From assembly GCA_019429005.1 (NCBI GenBank), contig JAHYJR010000009.1, positions 1-28,526 of the forward strand: a stretch of 28,526 nucleotides of DNA. Direction: 5' to 3'. Shown here one piece after another: positions 7,984 through 15,096 of this stretch (positions within the stretch are counted from its first letter, which is position 1; each line of letters begins with the position of its first letter). The notes under the pieces are model-generated. The model searched no databases, was not told where the DNA came from, and saw only the letters and a list, made by a program, of their open reading frames with translations. Origin of the DNA: Nanobdellati archaeon. Its GTDB lineage: Archaea; EX4484-52; GLR71. The position numbers and the translations under genes are program-made.

Positions 7984-8646
7984 TTAAAGATATTTGTTTT
8001 TCGTTAATATTGGATTTAAATGACTTAAAGTCTTATTAAAAAGTGCACCAATAGAATCCTCTTTTGTATGCCTGAAACCAATCTTAACAGTATCAAGCAC
8101 AACAACATTATCGTAATATTCTGAAAGTTTCAAGTAATTATTTCTTGCAATAATCTGCTTTTGAATATTTGACTCATCACGATTCATTGCTTCATTTCGA
8201 CTCGATAATCTCTCTGATGCAAGATAAGGTGGGATATCATATATAAGTATCAGACTTGGATCTGGCATAAAACTGTTAATCTCTTTAATATCTTGATAAG
8301 ATAAATCTCCAGATGTCTGTGATGCGAAAGTTGATGTTAAACCCCTGTTTGATATTACGTTTGTGCCTTTTGCTAAATTGGGCTCAATAACTGTCGATAA
8401 AAGATAAGCCCTATCAGCTGCAAAAAGATGTGCTTTTGTTCGATCATCAAATGCAACATCAGACGATTTTAGATTTGTTGCTTTCAAAAGAGCACCTATC
8501 GGATTCGCTGTAGGCTCCTGAACAAAAATACAATCTAAAGCATTTTTATCAACATAATGTTTAAGCAAATCTACTTGTGTATCTTTTCCAGAACCGCTTA
8601 TACCATCAAGAATTATGTAATTACCGCGTTCATTGTTTGGAACCAT
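7984..8646 (-). CDS. tmk: Thymidylate kinase (dTMP kinase)
   Basis: A 220-residue kinase that phosphorylates dTMP to dTDP in the cytosol. The N-terminus YIILDGISGSGKDTQVDLL contains the P-loop, in place of the usual EGxDGxGKST. Then come VQEPTANPIG, the FAADRAYLL helix and NRGLTSTFASQTS, which stands for the usual DRY..S..AYQ. RNEAMNRDES is a candidate lid region. Length fits the family. The replacement of the canonical DRY by NRG makes it divergent, so a different nucleoside or nucleotide monophosphate kinase is possible. It lies across the repeat array from the ParB-like gene on the same strand. The thymidylate-synthase-like gene is 2 kb away, so thymidylate metabolism may be loosely clustered here. 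Confidence 0.78.
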   Translation of the reverse strand: MVPNNERGNYIILDGISGSGKDTQVDLLKHYVDKNALDCIFVQEPTANPIGALLKATNLKSSDVAFDDRTKAHLFAADRAYLLSTVIEPNLAKGTNVISNRGLTSTFASQTSGDLSYQDIKEINSFMPDPSLILIYDIPPYLASERLSSRNEAMNRDESNIQKQIIARNNYLKLSEYYDNVVVLDTVKIGFRHTKEDSIGALFNKTLSHLNPILTKNKYL

Positions 8647-8785
8647 GCATATTATTTTAAAAAAAATATTATAAATCTATCTGTATTTCATAGTGGTAAC
8701 ATGTATAAAATTAATTTAATCTTATAATTGTATAGATGATGATACAATACCTAAAAAATCAACACATAAAACATATTGCCTAGAC

Positions 8786-9085
8786 ATGCCTACAGATGAA
8801 ATGATGACACAATATCTCTTAACTAGTTGGGATTATCCTGAAGAGACAGGTATAAAAACAATATCATTAAAGAATATAGAGGTACTATATTCATATTCAT
8901 ATACTTTAGAAGAATTATTGACAGAATTAGATAAAAATCATGAGAATAAAATTACAAGAATAAATATGGAGCTTTCAAGCTATTTTCCAGATGCTATTGA
9001 GTGCGTTATAAAATACATCGATAAGAACGCAGAAACAGCTATAAAGACACTTGAAGGTACAAATGAAGCATATATGGTAAAATAG
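8786..9085 (+). CDS. Hypothetical acidic protein, 99 residues
   Basis: A 99-residue frame from ATG 8786. I do not recognise it. It is acidic overall with predicted helices in the second half (LEELLTELDKNHENK and AIECVIKYIDKNAETAIKTL), no membrane segment and no Cys. It is convergent with the HerA-like gene, with 35 bp between their ends, and starts 139 bp from the start of thymidylate kinase on the opposite strand. Codon use resembles its neighbours and no larger overlapping frame competes, which supports a real gene. Confidence 0.55.
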   Translation: MPTDEMMTQYLLTSWDYPEETGIKTISLKNIEVLYSYSYTLEELLTELDKNHENKITRINMELSSYFPDAIECVIKYIDKNAETAIKTLEGTNEAYMVK

Positions 9086-9120
9086 AATCTATAAAAGTAT
9101 AAGCCCTATTTATAACAAAC

Positions 9121-10392
9121 TTAATCTTTAATTGCAATAGGGCTTCCACCAGCGTGCCAGCTCATTCTTGGCCTGACTCTGACAGGAATAAGTTTTTCGG
9201 AATTATCATCTAGAACTAATGCTGCACCTTTGACTTTTGGAAGAGTGTCAAAATAATTCTCAATACCATATTTCATATAAGATTGCATGACTTGTGTCAA
9301 TGCATCAATATCTTTTGATGATGTCAACCTGTGAGTCAGCACAAGATCGCATTGGCTTATAGCTTCTTGATGTAGTTTATTTGGCATCTGTGTCGCAAGA
9401 ACTAAAGATACGCCAGGTTCACGGCCAACCTTTACCCACTGAAGAAGCGGTAGCGATGCTGCGGTTGTTCCAACCATAGGAAGGAACTCGTGAGCTTCAT
9501 CAATAAACATCCAAGTTATAGGCATGTGACCTTCACCAGAACCACCCTCAAGACTTTCTTCTTCTTCCATACGCCTTGCTTTAATACGTGCGTCAAGAAT
9601 TTTCCTTGAAAGAAGTCCCACAACAAGAGATTTTACACTCCAGCCACCGCTTGCTTGAGAAAAATGACTTACATCTATAACTGTAACTTTACCAGGTTTT
9701 ACAATGGAATGTATATTTGACCCATCTTGATTAAAAATACCCCATTCATCTGCAACAATAAACCTATTTATCAAATTTTCTTTTGTAAGTTTCTCTGCAT
9801 CTTCGTCCTTTATGACTTCAATTATATCATCAATTGAATAATTTCCAGTACCTAATATCTGTTTCATAACACGTTGTAATAAAATACCCATTTCAGTATC
9901 AAGTTCAATATTAAAACTTAAGGCCCAATCAGATGTATTAAGCTCACTTGGCTTGAAACTGAAAATAGAGTCAAATGGAACATTATCATCTTCAAACAAT
10001 TTCTTATGCCCAAACGGTATCATCAGATTGATGTCAAAAGCTCTAGGTTTAAGTCCCCATTCTGAAAGAAGCTCACTATCACGATCATTTGGATATTTCA
10101 TACTCCAATAGATACCCATTGTATCTATTACAACGCCTGCAAGATTACGCCTGATATTGTCTGGAAAAAGCATTAATTCTTCAATAAGATTCCCCATTGT
10201 ATAGGATTTACCTTGTCCACGTTTACCAAAAAGACCTAATATATGTGGTCTTGAAAGATCAAAAAGAACAGGAGTAGTAAGATGAGTTTCCCCTTTATCG
10301 CCAACAATATGTTTTGCAATATAGCCCATACCTTTTGAACCATATTTAGCAAGATCGAAAAGATCACGACCTACAAGAATCTCATTAAGCAT
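9121..10392 (-). CDS. HerA-like DUF87 ATPase
   Basis: A 423-residue RecA-fold ATPase of the HerA/FtsK superfamily. Walker A is GKRGQGKS (residues 56-63), Walker B is MFIDEAHEFLP, and LVLATQMPN is the sensor segment with the conserved Gln, followed by SQCDLVLTHRL. Members of this superfamily translocate along DNA or move macromolecules as hexameric rings. True HerA is about 500 residues with an N-terminal beta-barrel (HAS domain) and works with NurA. Here only about 50 residues precede the P-loop, so the barrel is short or absent, and no nurA is next to it. It may therefore belong to the broader DUF87 group rather than being the DNA-end-resection HerA. It starts 148 bp from the end of the unknown gene at 10540. 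Confidence 0.8.
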   Translation of the reverse strand: MLNEILVGRDLFDLAKYGSKGMGYIAKHIVGDKGETHLTTPVLFDLSRPHILGLFGKRGQGKSYTMGNLIEELMLFPDNIRRNLAGVVIDTMGIYWSMKYPNDRDSELLSEWGLKPRAFDINLMIPFGHKKLFEDDNVPFDSIFSFKPSELNTSDWALSFNIELDTEMGILLQRVMKQILGTGNYSIDDIIEVIKDEDAEKLTKENLINRFIVADEWGIFNQDGSNIHSIVKPGKVTVIDVSHFSQASGGWSVKSLVVGLLSRKILDARIKARRMEEEESLEGGSGEGHMPITWMFIDEAHEFLPMVGTTAASLPLLQWVKVGREPGVSLVLATQMPNKLHQEAISQCDLVLTHRLTSSKDIDALTQVMQSYMKYGIENYFDTLPKVKGAALVLDDNSEKLIPVRVRPRMSWHAGGSPIAIKD

Positions 10393-10510
10393 AGTTATTA
10401 TTAGAAGTCATAGAATAAATAGATATGTTTATCTAAATATGCAAGAAGATGAACTTCAAGTAAGCTCTATGCACACTATACCCTTAAGAATATCAGACCA
10501 CGATTTTCCT

Positions 10511-10603
10511 CGTTCTTTAAGAGCATACGCAGAATCCTACTATTTTGTAATACTTTGTTGATGATTTGTTGTTTTGCGTTCTTTAAGAGCATACGCAGAA
10601 TCC
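10511..10603. repeat. 27-bp direct repeat, two copies 66 bp apart
   Basis: An identical 27-bp sequence (starting CGTTCTTTAAGAGCATACGC) occurs at 10511-10537 and 10577-10603, separated by 39 bp. The copy at 10577 encodes DSAYALKER inside the gene at 10540-10920. The copy at 10511 lies in the same reading frame just after that gene's TAG TAG stop codons. It looks like a local duplication at the gene's 3' end. The repeat unit is not palindromic and there are only two copies, so it is not treated as CRISPR. Confidence 0.9.
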
Positions 10604-10920
10604 GACAGACTATAATCTGCAAACTTAAGCTCGTTCGCATCATATAAAAGATATACCAAAGGATTGCTTTTGACATATTCAGACGCTTTCGTACTTGATT
10701 CAGATCCATATATAAATTCATTTGAATTTAATCCTGTTGCAACTTCAATTTTTTTTGAATTTCCACTTTCATTAAGTACCCTATCTATACCATACAATAA
10801 AACATTCATCAAATTCTTAGGATGGATACCCCTAAATATAATATTGACCGAAGTATCAAGCATCACCTGTACAATATATCTTAAAGAATCTTTTCTATAC
10901 AGATCAAGCATAGTACCCAT
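10540..10920 (-). CDS. Hypothetical protein, C-terminus altered by duplication
   Basis: A 126-residue frame that I do not recognise, beginning MGTMLDLYRKDSLRYIVQVM. The ATG at 10911 is an alternative start. The body looks like a mixed alpha/beta soluble protein, with no membrane segment. The C-terminus DSAYALKERKTTNHQQSITK ends at two TAG codons. Immediately downstream, in the same frame, the sequence reads DSAYALKERGKSWSDILKGI and ends at about 10466. That is probably the original C-terminus, now cut off by a 66-bp duplication or insertion. The gene is upstream of the HerA-like gene on the same strand. It could still make a functional protein with a new tail. Confidence 0.6.
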   Translation of the reverse strand: MGTMLDLYRKDSLRYIVQVMLDTSVNIIFRGIHPKNLMNVLLYGIDRVLNESGNSKKIEVATGLNSNEFIYGSESSTKASEYVKSNPLVYLLYDANELKFADYSLSDSAYALKERKTTNHQQSITK

Positions 10921-10965
10921 ATCACCATTATGTTTAAGTAATTATGTATTTAAAAACGTTGAAAA

Positions 10966-11097
10966 TTATGGATCCTTAGAAGATATCAAAGATTCTGACA
11001 TAGTCATATTATAAATTGGTATGAGATTTCCATTAATTTCGACTTCATCCTCATCACGAATTAAATCATACATATAATTAAGAGCATCAACAGCCAT
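10966..11097 (-). CDS. Possible small acidic protein
   Basis: A 43-residue frame from ATG 11097 (MAVDALNYMYDLIRDEDEVE...). The frame is open upstream into a hydrophobic segment (INIQVIVGLCVF) and then runs back over the plus-strand gene at 11180, so a longer membrane-anchored version with a non-ATG start is conceivable. The composition (acidic, ending SESLISSKDP) is protein-like, but there is no ribosome binding site or recognised family. It could be the remnant of a larger gene. Confidence 0.3.
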   Translation of the reverse strand: MAVDALNYMYDLIRDEDEVEINGNLIPIYNMTMSESLISSKDP

Positions 11098-11179
11098 AAA
11101 AACACATAATCCTACAATTACCTGAATATTTATTTTTAAACCTATGCAAAATAATATAAAAATCAAAAAAGTATAATAA

Positions 11180-11383
11180 ATGATGAGCGAACACAAAATA
11201 AAAATATCTGATAAAGATAATGACTCTCTTAAAAACGCTATTGAAAACGCGATACAACTAGCATCAGAGAATCGTGTTGGTATTGATATTGAATTTGATA
11301 ACGAAGATATTAAATACAAAGGTATAAAGATAAATGTGAATGGAAAGCTCAATATAAAGTGCTCAGGCGATAATAATGATTAA
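11180..11383 (+). CDS. Small hypothetical protein, first of an overlapping pair
   Basis: A 67-residue frame (a second ATG follows directly at 11183). The N-terminal half is amphipathic helix (SLKNAIENAIQLASENRVG) and the C-terminal half alternates like beta strands (IDIEFDNEDIKYKGIKINVN, then KLNIKCSG). It is soluble and acidic. It overlaps the next gene by 8 nt, which suggests translational coupling. I do not recognise a family. Confidence 0.55.
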   Translation: MMSEHKIKISDKDNDSLKNAIENAIQLASENRVGIDIEFDNEDIKYKGIKINVNGKLNIKCSGDNND

Positions 11384-11585
11384 AGCAAGACTATCTATAG
11401 ATGATAAAGATATGATATCTGCTATTGTCAAAGGCAATGAAATTGATATTGATATTCTTGATTATATGAAAGTTCTTAGAACACCAAAACTTGTTAAGAT
11501 TGCACTGAACCTGAAAAGTATATCCTCTGGAAAATATAAGGTAAACATAAAGAAAAACTTTTTCTCCAATATATTTGGAAAATGA
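11376..11585 (+). CDS. Small hypothetical protein, second of an overlapping pair
   Basis: A 69-residue frame from ATG 11376, with GGCGAT about 5 nt upstream as a ribosome binding site inside the preceding gene. It begins MIKARLSIDDKDMISAIVKG and ends with a basic tail (VNIKKNFFSNIFGK). The alternating beta/alpha pattern is compatible with a small complex subunit such as the KEOPS Pcc1 type, but no diagnostic residues support that. The 8-nt overlap with its partner argues that both are real and made together. Confidence 0.55.
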   Translation: MIKARLSIDDKDMISAIVKGNEIDIDILDYMKVLRTPKLVKIALNLKSISSGKYKVNIKKNFFSNIFGK

Positions 11586-11649
11586 TTAATTAAATAATTG
11601 ATTAAACGACTTTCAAAGCAATATTATTTAAATCAAAAAATATTAAAAT

Positions 11650-12270
11650 TTAAAAAATACCCATTAATAGGAACGCAAAAAGTAGCATAGCTCCCCAAAT
11701 TGCCTTATTATACTTAAATACCTTATAGCCATCAAAAGGTACTACAGGTATCAAATTAAACATAGCAAGGAATGCATTTACATATGCTATTGATAAGGCA
11801 ATTGAATAGTTTGAGAAAAACAATATCATAGTAAGTGCAACTATTAAATTTACAATTGGTCCCGATCCAGATACGATTGCATCTTCTTTTTTTGTGAGTT
11901 TTGTTCTAGAAACACCAAAGTGATCTATATAACCACTATAGACTACAACTGCACCAGGTGCGGCTATCACAAAATTGCCATTTGTAACAACTGCAAGAAT
12001 GAATGCCCATTTAAGACCAGACCACCAAATCTGATATTGTGCTATACATTTATAATGCATGGCTGAAAACTTATGCGCAAGCTCATGTGGAATAAATGCA
12101 AAAATTATTATAAGAAAATATAAAATAAAGCCTACGAGTATATTTGTTAAAGACATTGAAAATACGCTTAAACCCGGATAAAAAAAAACAAATGCAAGTA
12201 TTACAGATGAAAGAAGAATATCTTTAATTTCTTTAAATGTAAAACCCAATTGCTTTAATTTTTGTTTCAT
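11650..12270 (-). CDS. Site-2 protease-like M50 metalloprotease
   Basis: A 206-residue integral membrane zinc protease. HELAH at residues about 61-65 gives the two zinc His and the catalytic Glu. VPFDGYKVF near residue 178 supplies the third ligand, equivalent to the N/PDG motif of M50 proteases. Five or six hydrophobic segments are visible. The start is set at ATG 12270 (MKQKLKQLGFTFKEIKDI); the extension to 12318 would need a TTG start and reads across a likely TATA element. This short form, without PDZ or CBS domains, is common in archaea. Its substrate is unknown. It lies downstream of the pilus operon on the same strand, with 160 bp between them, so it may or may not be part of it. Confidence 0.88.
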   Translation of the reverse strand: MKQKLKQLGFTFKEIKDILLSSVILAFVFFYPGLSVFSMSLTNILVGFILYFLIIIFAFIPHELAHKFSAMHYKCIAQYQIWWSGLKWAFILAVVTNGNFVIAAPGAVVVYSGYIDHFGVSRTKLTKKEDAIVSGSGPIVNLIVALTMILFFSNYSIALSIAYVNAFLAMFNLIPVVPFDGYKVFKYNKAIWGAMLLFAFLLMGIF

Positions 12271-12430
12271 AAAAACCAACTTACTTCTTACATTTAGAGA
12301 GATACCTATAAATAACAATCAAAAACGCTTAAAAAAATATTAAAAATAGTGTAAAAATAGAAAAATTTTAAAAAAAATATATTATGTGGGACAAAATCCC
12401 ATCATAACATTTTAAGTTAGATTATAAAAT

Positions 12431-12928
12431 TTAACTTATATCAGCAGAGTCTGAAATTGTTGCAGCAACACTACCTGCGATTGGATGTGGTATACCATCA
12501 GATGTATACTTTATTGTTAGACTACCGTCGTAACAAGCTCCAGCAGCACCTGGTGTATTTATAGCAGCAGCAAGAACTGTAACCGTACATGCAGTACCTT
12601 TAGGTATTGTAGTACCAGTACAACCAACGCCTACACTTGTAGTTATGTTTGTTGTTGCAGAACCTATTTGTGTCAAAGTTATGTCATTACCCATAGCGTT
12701 TGTTATTTTAATCATAACCTCACCATCTGTATCGACTGCAAATCCTTCAACTAACATGTTTGGTGACTTGAAATTTGTAGTATCTGTACATGAACCTCCA
12801 AAAAGACCCATCTGAAAAAGAACACCAGCGACAACAACAATTGCAAGAAGTGCCCAACCGTAAGTCATAAGATACTCTGTTGCGGATTGTGCTTTCTTTA
12901 TTCCTTTATTATTAAATATATTCAACAT
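12431..12928 (-). CDS. Archaeal pilin with class III signal peptide
   Basis: A 165-residue secreted pilin. GGAGG is located 8 nt before ATG 12928, inside the longer frame that opens at 12943, so 12928 is chosen. The signal MLNIFNNKGIKKAQSATEYL has the basic stretch and the A|QSATE processing site of prepilin peptidases (Gln+1, Glu+5), followed by a hydrophobic core (LMTYGWALLAIVVVAGVLF). The mature domain is rich in Thr, Gly and Ala and has Cys residues (about 47, 104, 113 and 132) that could form disulfides; NITTS and NFK are Asn-rich surface segments. The MTYGWA core is typical of pilins from DPANN-like archaea. It is the likely major subunit of the pilus made by the three genes upstream. 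Confidence 0.9.
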   Translation of the reverse strand: MLNIFNNKGIKKAQSATEYLMTYGWALLAIVVVAGVLFQMGLFGGSCTDTTNFKSPNMLVEGFAVDTDGEVMIKITNAMGNDITLTQIGSATTNITTSVGVGCTGTTIPKGTACTVTVLAAAINTPGAAGACYDGSLTIKYTSDGIPHPIAGSVAATISDSADIS

Positions 12929-13042
12929 TTTAATTTCCTCCATTTATCTTTAAAGTTTGATAAACTTAGTATAAACATAATATGTTTTTTTAGTATATAT
13001 ATAATTTTCGGTTTAATGTGTTATTAATTAAGGTCCATAAGA

Positions 13043-14167
13043 CTATAACCCACCCATCAAAACAAAAAGGATATGTTTTGCAATAAAGAAAATCACGATA
13101 GATACCACTACAAATATAGGGCTGTAATTAATACCACCTTTGATGTTTCCATTCTTGATAAGAGAAATCACAAGACCTGCAAAAAAGTTTGTTATAAATA
13201 TAGCAGTAATTGCAAAACCATCGAAAAATGCAGGGTCTACAGATGGTGCTGATGGTGATATTGACATAAGTGAAGAACCCATATTCTTTGAACCAAAATC
13301 ACCCATCCCACCCCACATATCAATTGTACTTGAAATAAGATAGCTTGAAATTGCAAACATAATAGGAGATGCGATAACGCCGGCAATTATAATAAATATA
13401 AGATACATCTGGATACTTGAATTTATCTCTTTCTTCAACACCTTTGCATTCTCAATATCATTTGCACTTTCTTCAAGAAGTGTTGCAATCTGACCACCGT
13501 TTTTCATACCTTCAACAAGAAGATTTATTACACGTTCAAGATGTTCAGAATAAATGTTATCTGTAAGTTTTTTGAACGCTTTTTCAGGTTTTATACCACT
13601 ATAAATCATAAATGCAGTTTTCTTTATTTCAACAGATAATGCACCAAATTCTTTTCTTGCAGAAAAGATTAACGCTTTATCAATAGTATAACCAGATTTT
13701 ATGTTTGATGAGGCCAATATAAGCACATCAGATAAAATCTTTTCAACATCTTTTGTCCGATTATCAGCCATCACAGTATAAATAATATAAGGTACAAAAA
13801 AGGACACTACAATAAAAAACAATGAAATTGTTAAAAACAAATAGGTAGGCATAAGTAAAAACAAATTTGCAACAACAAGCAAAGCTAAAAATAAGAACAT
13901 GAAAAATCTACTAATAATTACAGCTTGATGATCTATTGGATGTTTTATACCAGCATAAATTGCTTCTTTTTCTAGTAAGGCACGATATTTTGCCGGATAT
14001 TTATGATATATAGCTTTAACATAATCTTTTTGTACATCTTGATACCCTTTAATATTTGAATTAGAACGTTTCCTTTTTTGAGATGTTGAGTGAGTTGAAG
14101 GTGTATTCTGTTCACTATATGATTCAGATTCCATAGACCCCTTATCAACGATATCATCATCAGACAT
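13043..14167 (-). CDS. TadC-like pilus platform protein (GspF family)
   Basis: A 374-residue inner-membrane platform protein of the GspF/TadC/ArlJ family. It organises pilus assembly above the ATPase. ATG 14167 is chosen because GGTG lies 9 nt upstream, whereas the ATG at 14179 is only 2 nt from it. The N-terminal about 60 residues are hydrophilic and rich in Ser, Asp and Lys. Next come two membrane spans (FLFLALLVVANLFLLM, then LFFIVVSFFVPYIIYTV), the T2SF cytoplasmic helices (LSDVLILASSNIKSGYTIDK, VEGMKNGGQIATLLEESAND) and further spans toward the C-terminus. It starts 12 nt after the TadB-like gene ends and is followed by the pilin. Confidence 0.85.
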   Translation of the reverse strand: MSDDDIVDKGSMESESYSEQNTPSTHSTSQKRKRSNSNIKGYQDVQKDYVKAIYHKYPAKYRALLEKEAIYAGIKHPIDHQAVIISRFFMFLFLALLVVANLFLLMPTYLFLTISLFFIVVSFFVPYIIYTVMADNRTKDVEKILSDVLILASSNIKSGYTIDKALIFSARKEFGALSVEIKKTAFMIYSGIKPEKAFKKLTDNIYSEHLERVINLLVEGMKNGGQIATLLEESANDIENAKVLKKEINSSIQMYLIFIIIAGVIASPIMFAISSYLISSTIDMWGGMGDFGSKNMGSSLMSISPSAPSVDPAFFDGFAITAIFITNFFAGLVISLIKNGNIKGGINYSPIFVVVSIVIFFIAKHILFVLMGGL

Positions 14168-14179
14168 AAAACATAACAC

Positions 14180-15034
14180 CTATAACCTTACAAGTGGTCT
14201 TTTTGTCTTGACCACATTTATGAAAAATATCTGAAACCCTACTAAAAACACTAATATTAAATAAAATACCTTATTGCCAAAACCAGTACCTACAAAAGTT
14301 GAAAGAAGCATGAATAACGTTATACCTAAGGATGGCATAATAACACCAATCATCATATACATCATAGTAAAAGGATTAAGTTCCTGACCATATTTCTTTA
14401 TTGAAATCATCTGTTCTTTTATGATATTATTAACACTAGTCTTAAGAGGTTTTTCAATATCAGTACCAGTTCTCAAAGCATTAAGTATCTGCCAAAAAGA
14501 TTTCCTATAAAGATAAGAGGGGCTTGTGATAACACTTTCCTCAATCGCTTCAATTTCAGATTTCCCACCATTTATCTGTTTCAATATATGTTTCATTTCA
14601 AGAGATATTTCACCATAATTTTCTGAGATTGATACAAGCGCATTATAAAGAGGGATACCGGAGCGAATATTAATTAGAAGATGACGAAGTGCATAAGGAA
14701 GTTCCCTATCAAGCTCACGACCTCTTTTTTTTGCGATGATTTTAGGTTGATATAATTCAGAATAAAGACTAAACATAAACAAGATAGGTACTATAACAAT
14801 ACCTAGCATGTAGATGCTTGAAATCCTCGTAAAAAGACCTAATAACAAAAAAGATACAAGAACTAAAAGCGATAAATTTGCAGATTTAAAAATTGATAGA
14901 GCTATATGTTCATTAAGACTTTTTTTTATTCTTGCCTGAGAAAGATCAATTTCAATATTAATAAAATACGGTGCTATATTTTCACCAAAATGCCTAAAAA
15001 TTTTAGGAATTGGTTTATTTTTAGATATTACCAT
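14180..15034 (-). CDS. TadB-like pilus platform protein (GspF family)
   Basis: A 284-residue GspF-family membrane protein and probable partner of the TadC-like protein. ATG 15034 is chosen because GGTG is 10 nt upstream; the in-frame ATG at 15043 is only 1-2 nt from it. It has two early membrane spans (LSLLVLVSFLLLGLF, LGIVIVPILFMFSLY), the T2SF motif DRELPYALRHLLINIRSGIP and then GTDIEKPLKTSVNNI, and two C-terminal spans ending in a basic tail. It shares the operon with the ATPase upstream (62 nt) and TadC-like downstream. Archaeal pili often use one ArlJ-like protein; here the function is split into two half-length genes as in Tad systems. Confidence 0.85.
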   Translation of the reverse strand: MVISKNKPIPKIFRHFGENIAPYFINIEIDLSQARIKKSLNEHIALSIFKSANLSLLVLVSFLLLGLFTRISSIYMLGIVIVPILFMFSLYSELYQPKIIAKKRGRELDRELPYALRHLLINIRSGIPLYNALVSISENYGEISLEMKHILKQINGGKSEIEAIEESVITSPSYLYRKSFWQILNALRTGTDIEKPLKTSVNNIIKEQMISIKKYGQELNPFTMMYMMIGVIMPSLGITLFMLLSTFVGTGFGNKVFYLILVFLVGFQIFFINVVKTKRPLVRL

Positions 15035-15096
15035 AACAACCATACACCAAAAACATTAAAAATCACACAAAGACTTTCTAAACAATAAATTAACTA

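Noticed and set aside
10534-10545. Pyrrolysine read-through at the two TAG codons ending the gene at 10540
   Set aside because: Two adjacent TAG codons would both need reading, no pyl genes are visible, and the duplication explains the sequence after them.
10511-10603. A repeat-spacer-repeat unit resembling a minimal CRISPR
   Set aside because: Only two copies, no palindromy in the 27-bp repeat, one copy is coding in frame, and no cas gene is nearby. A local duplication explains it.
10966-11352. 128-residue minus-strand ORF
   Set aside because: Its N-terminal half lies antisense to the plus-strand gene at 11180 and reads as hydrophobic shadow sequence; only the 43-residue C-terminal part is kept as a weak candidate.
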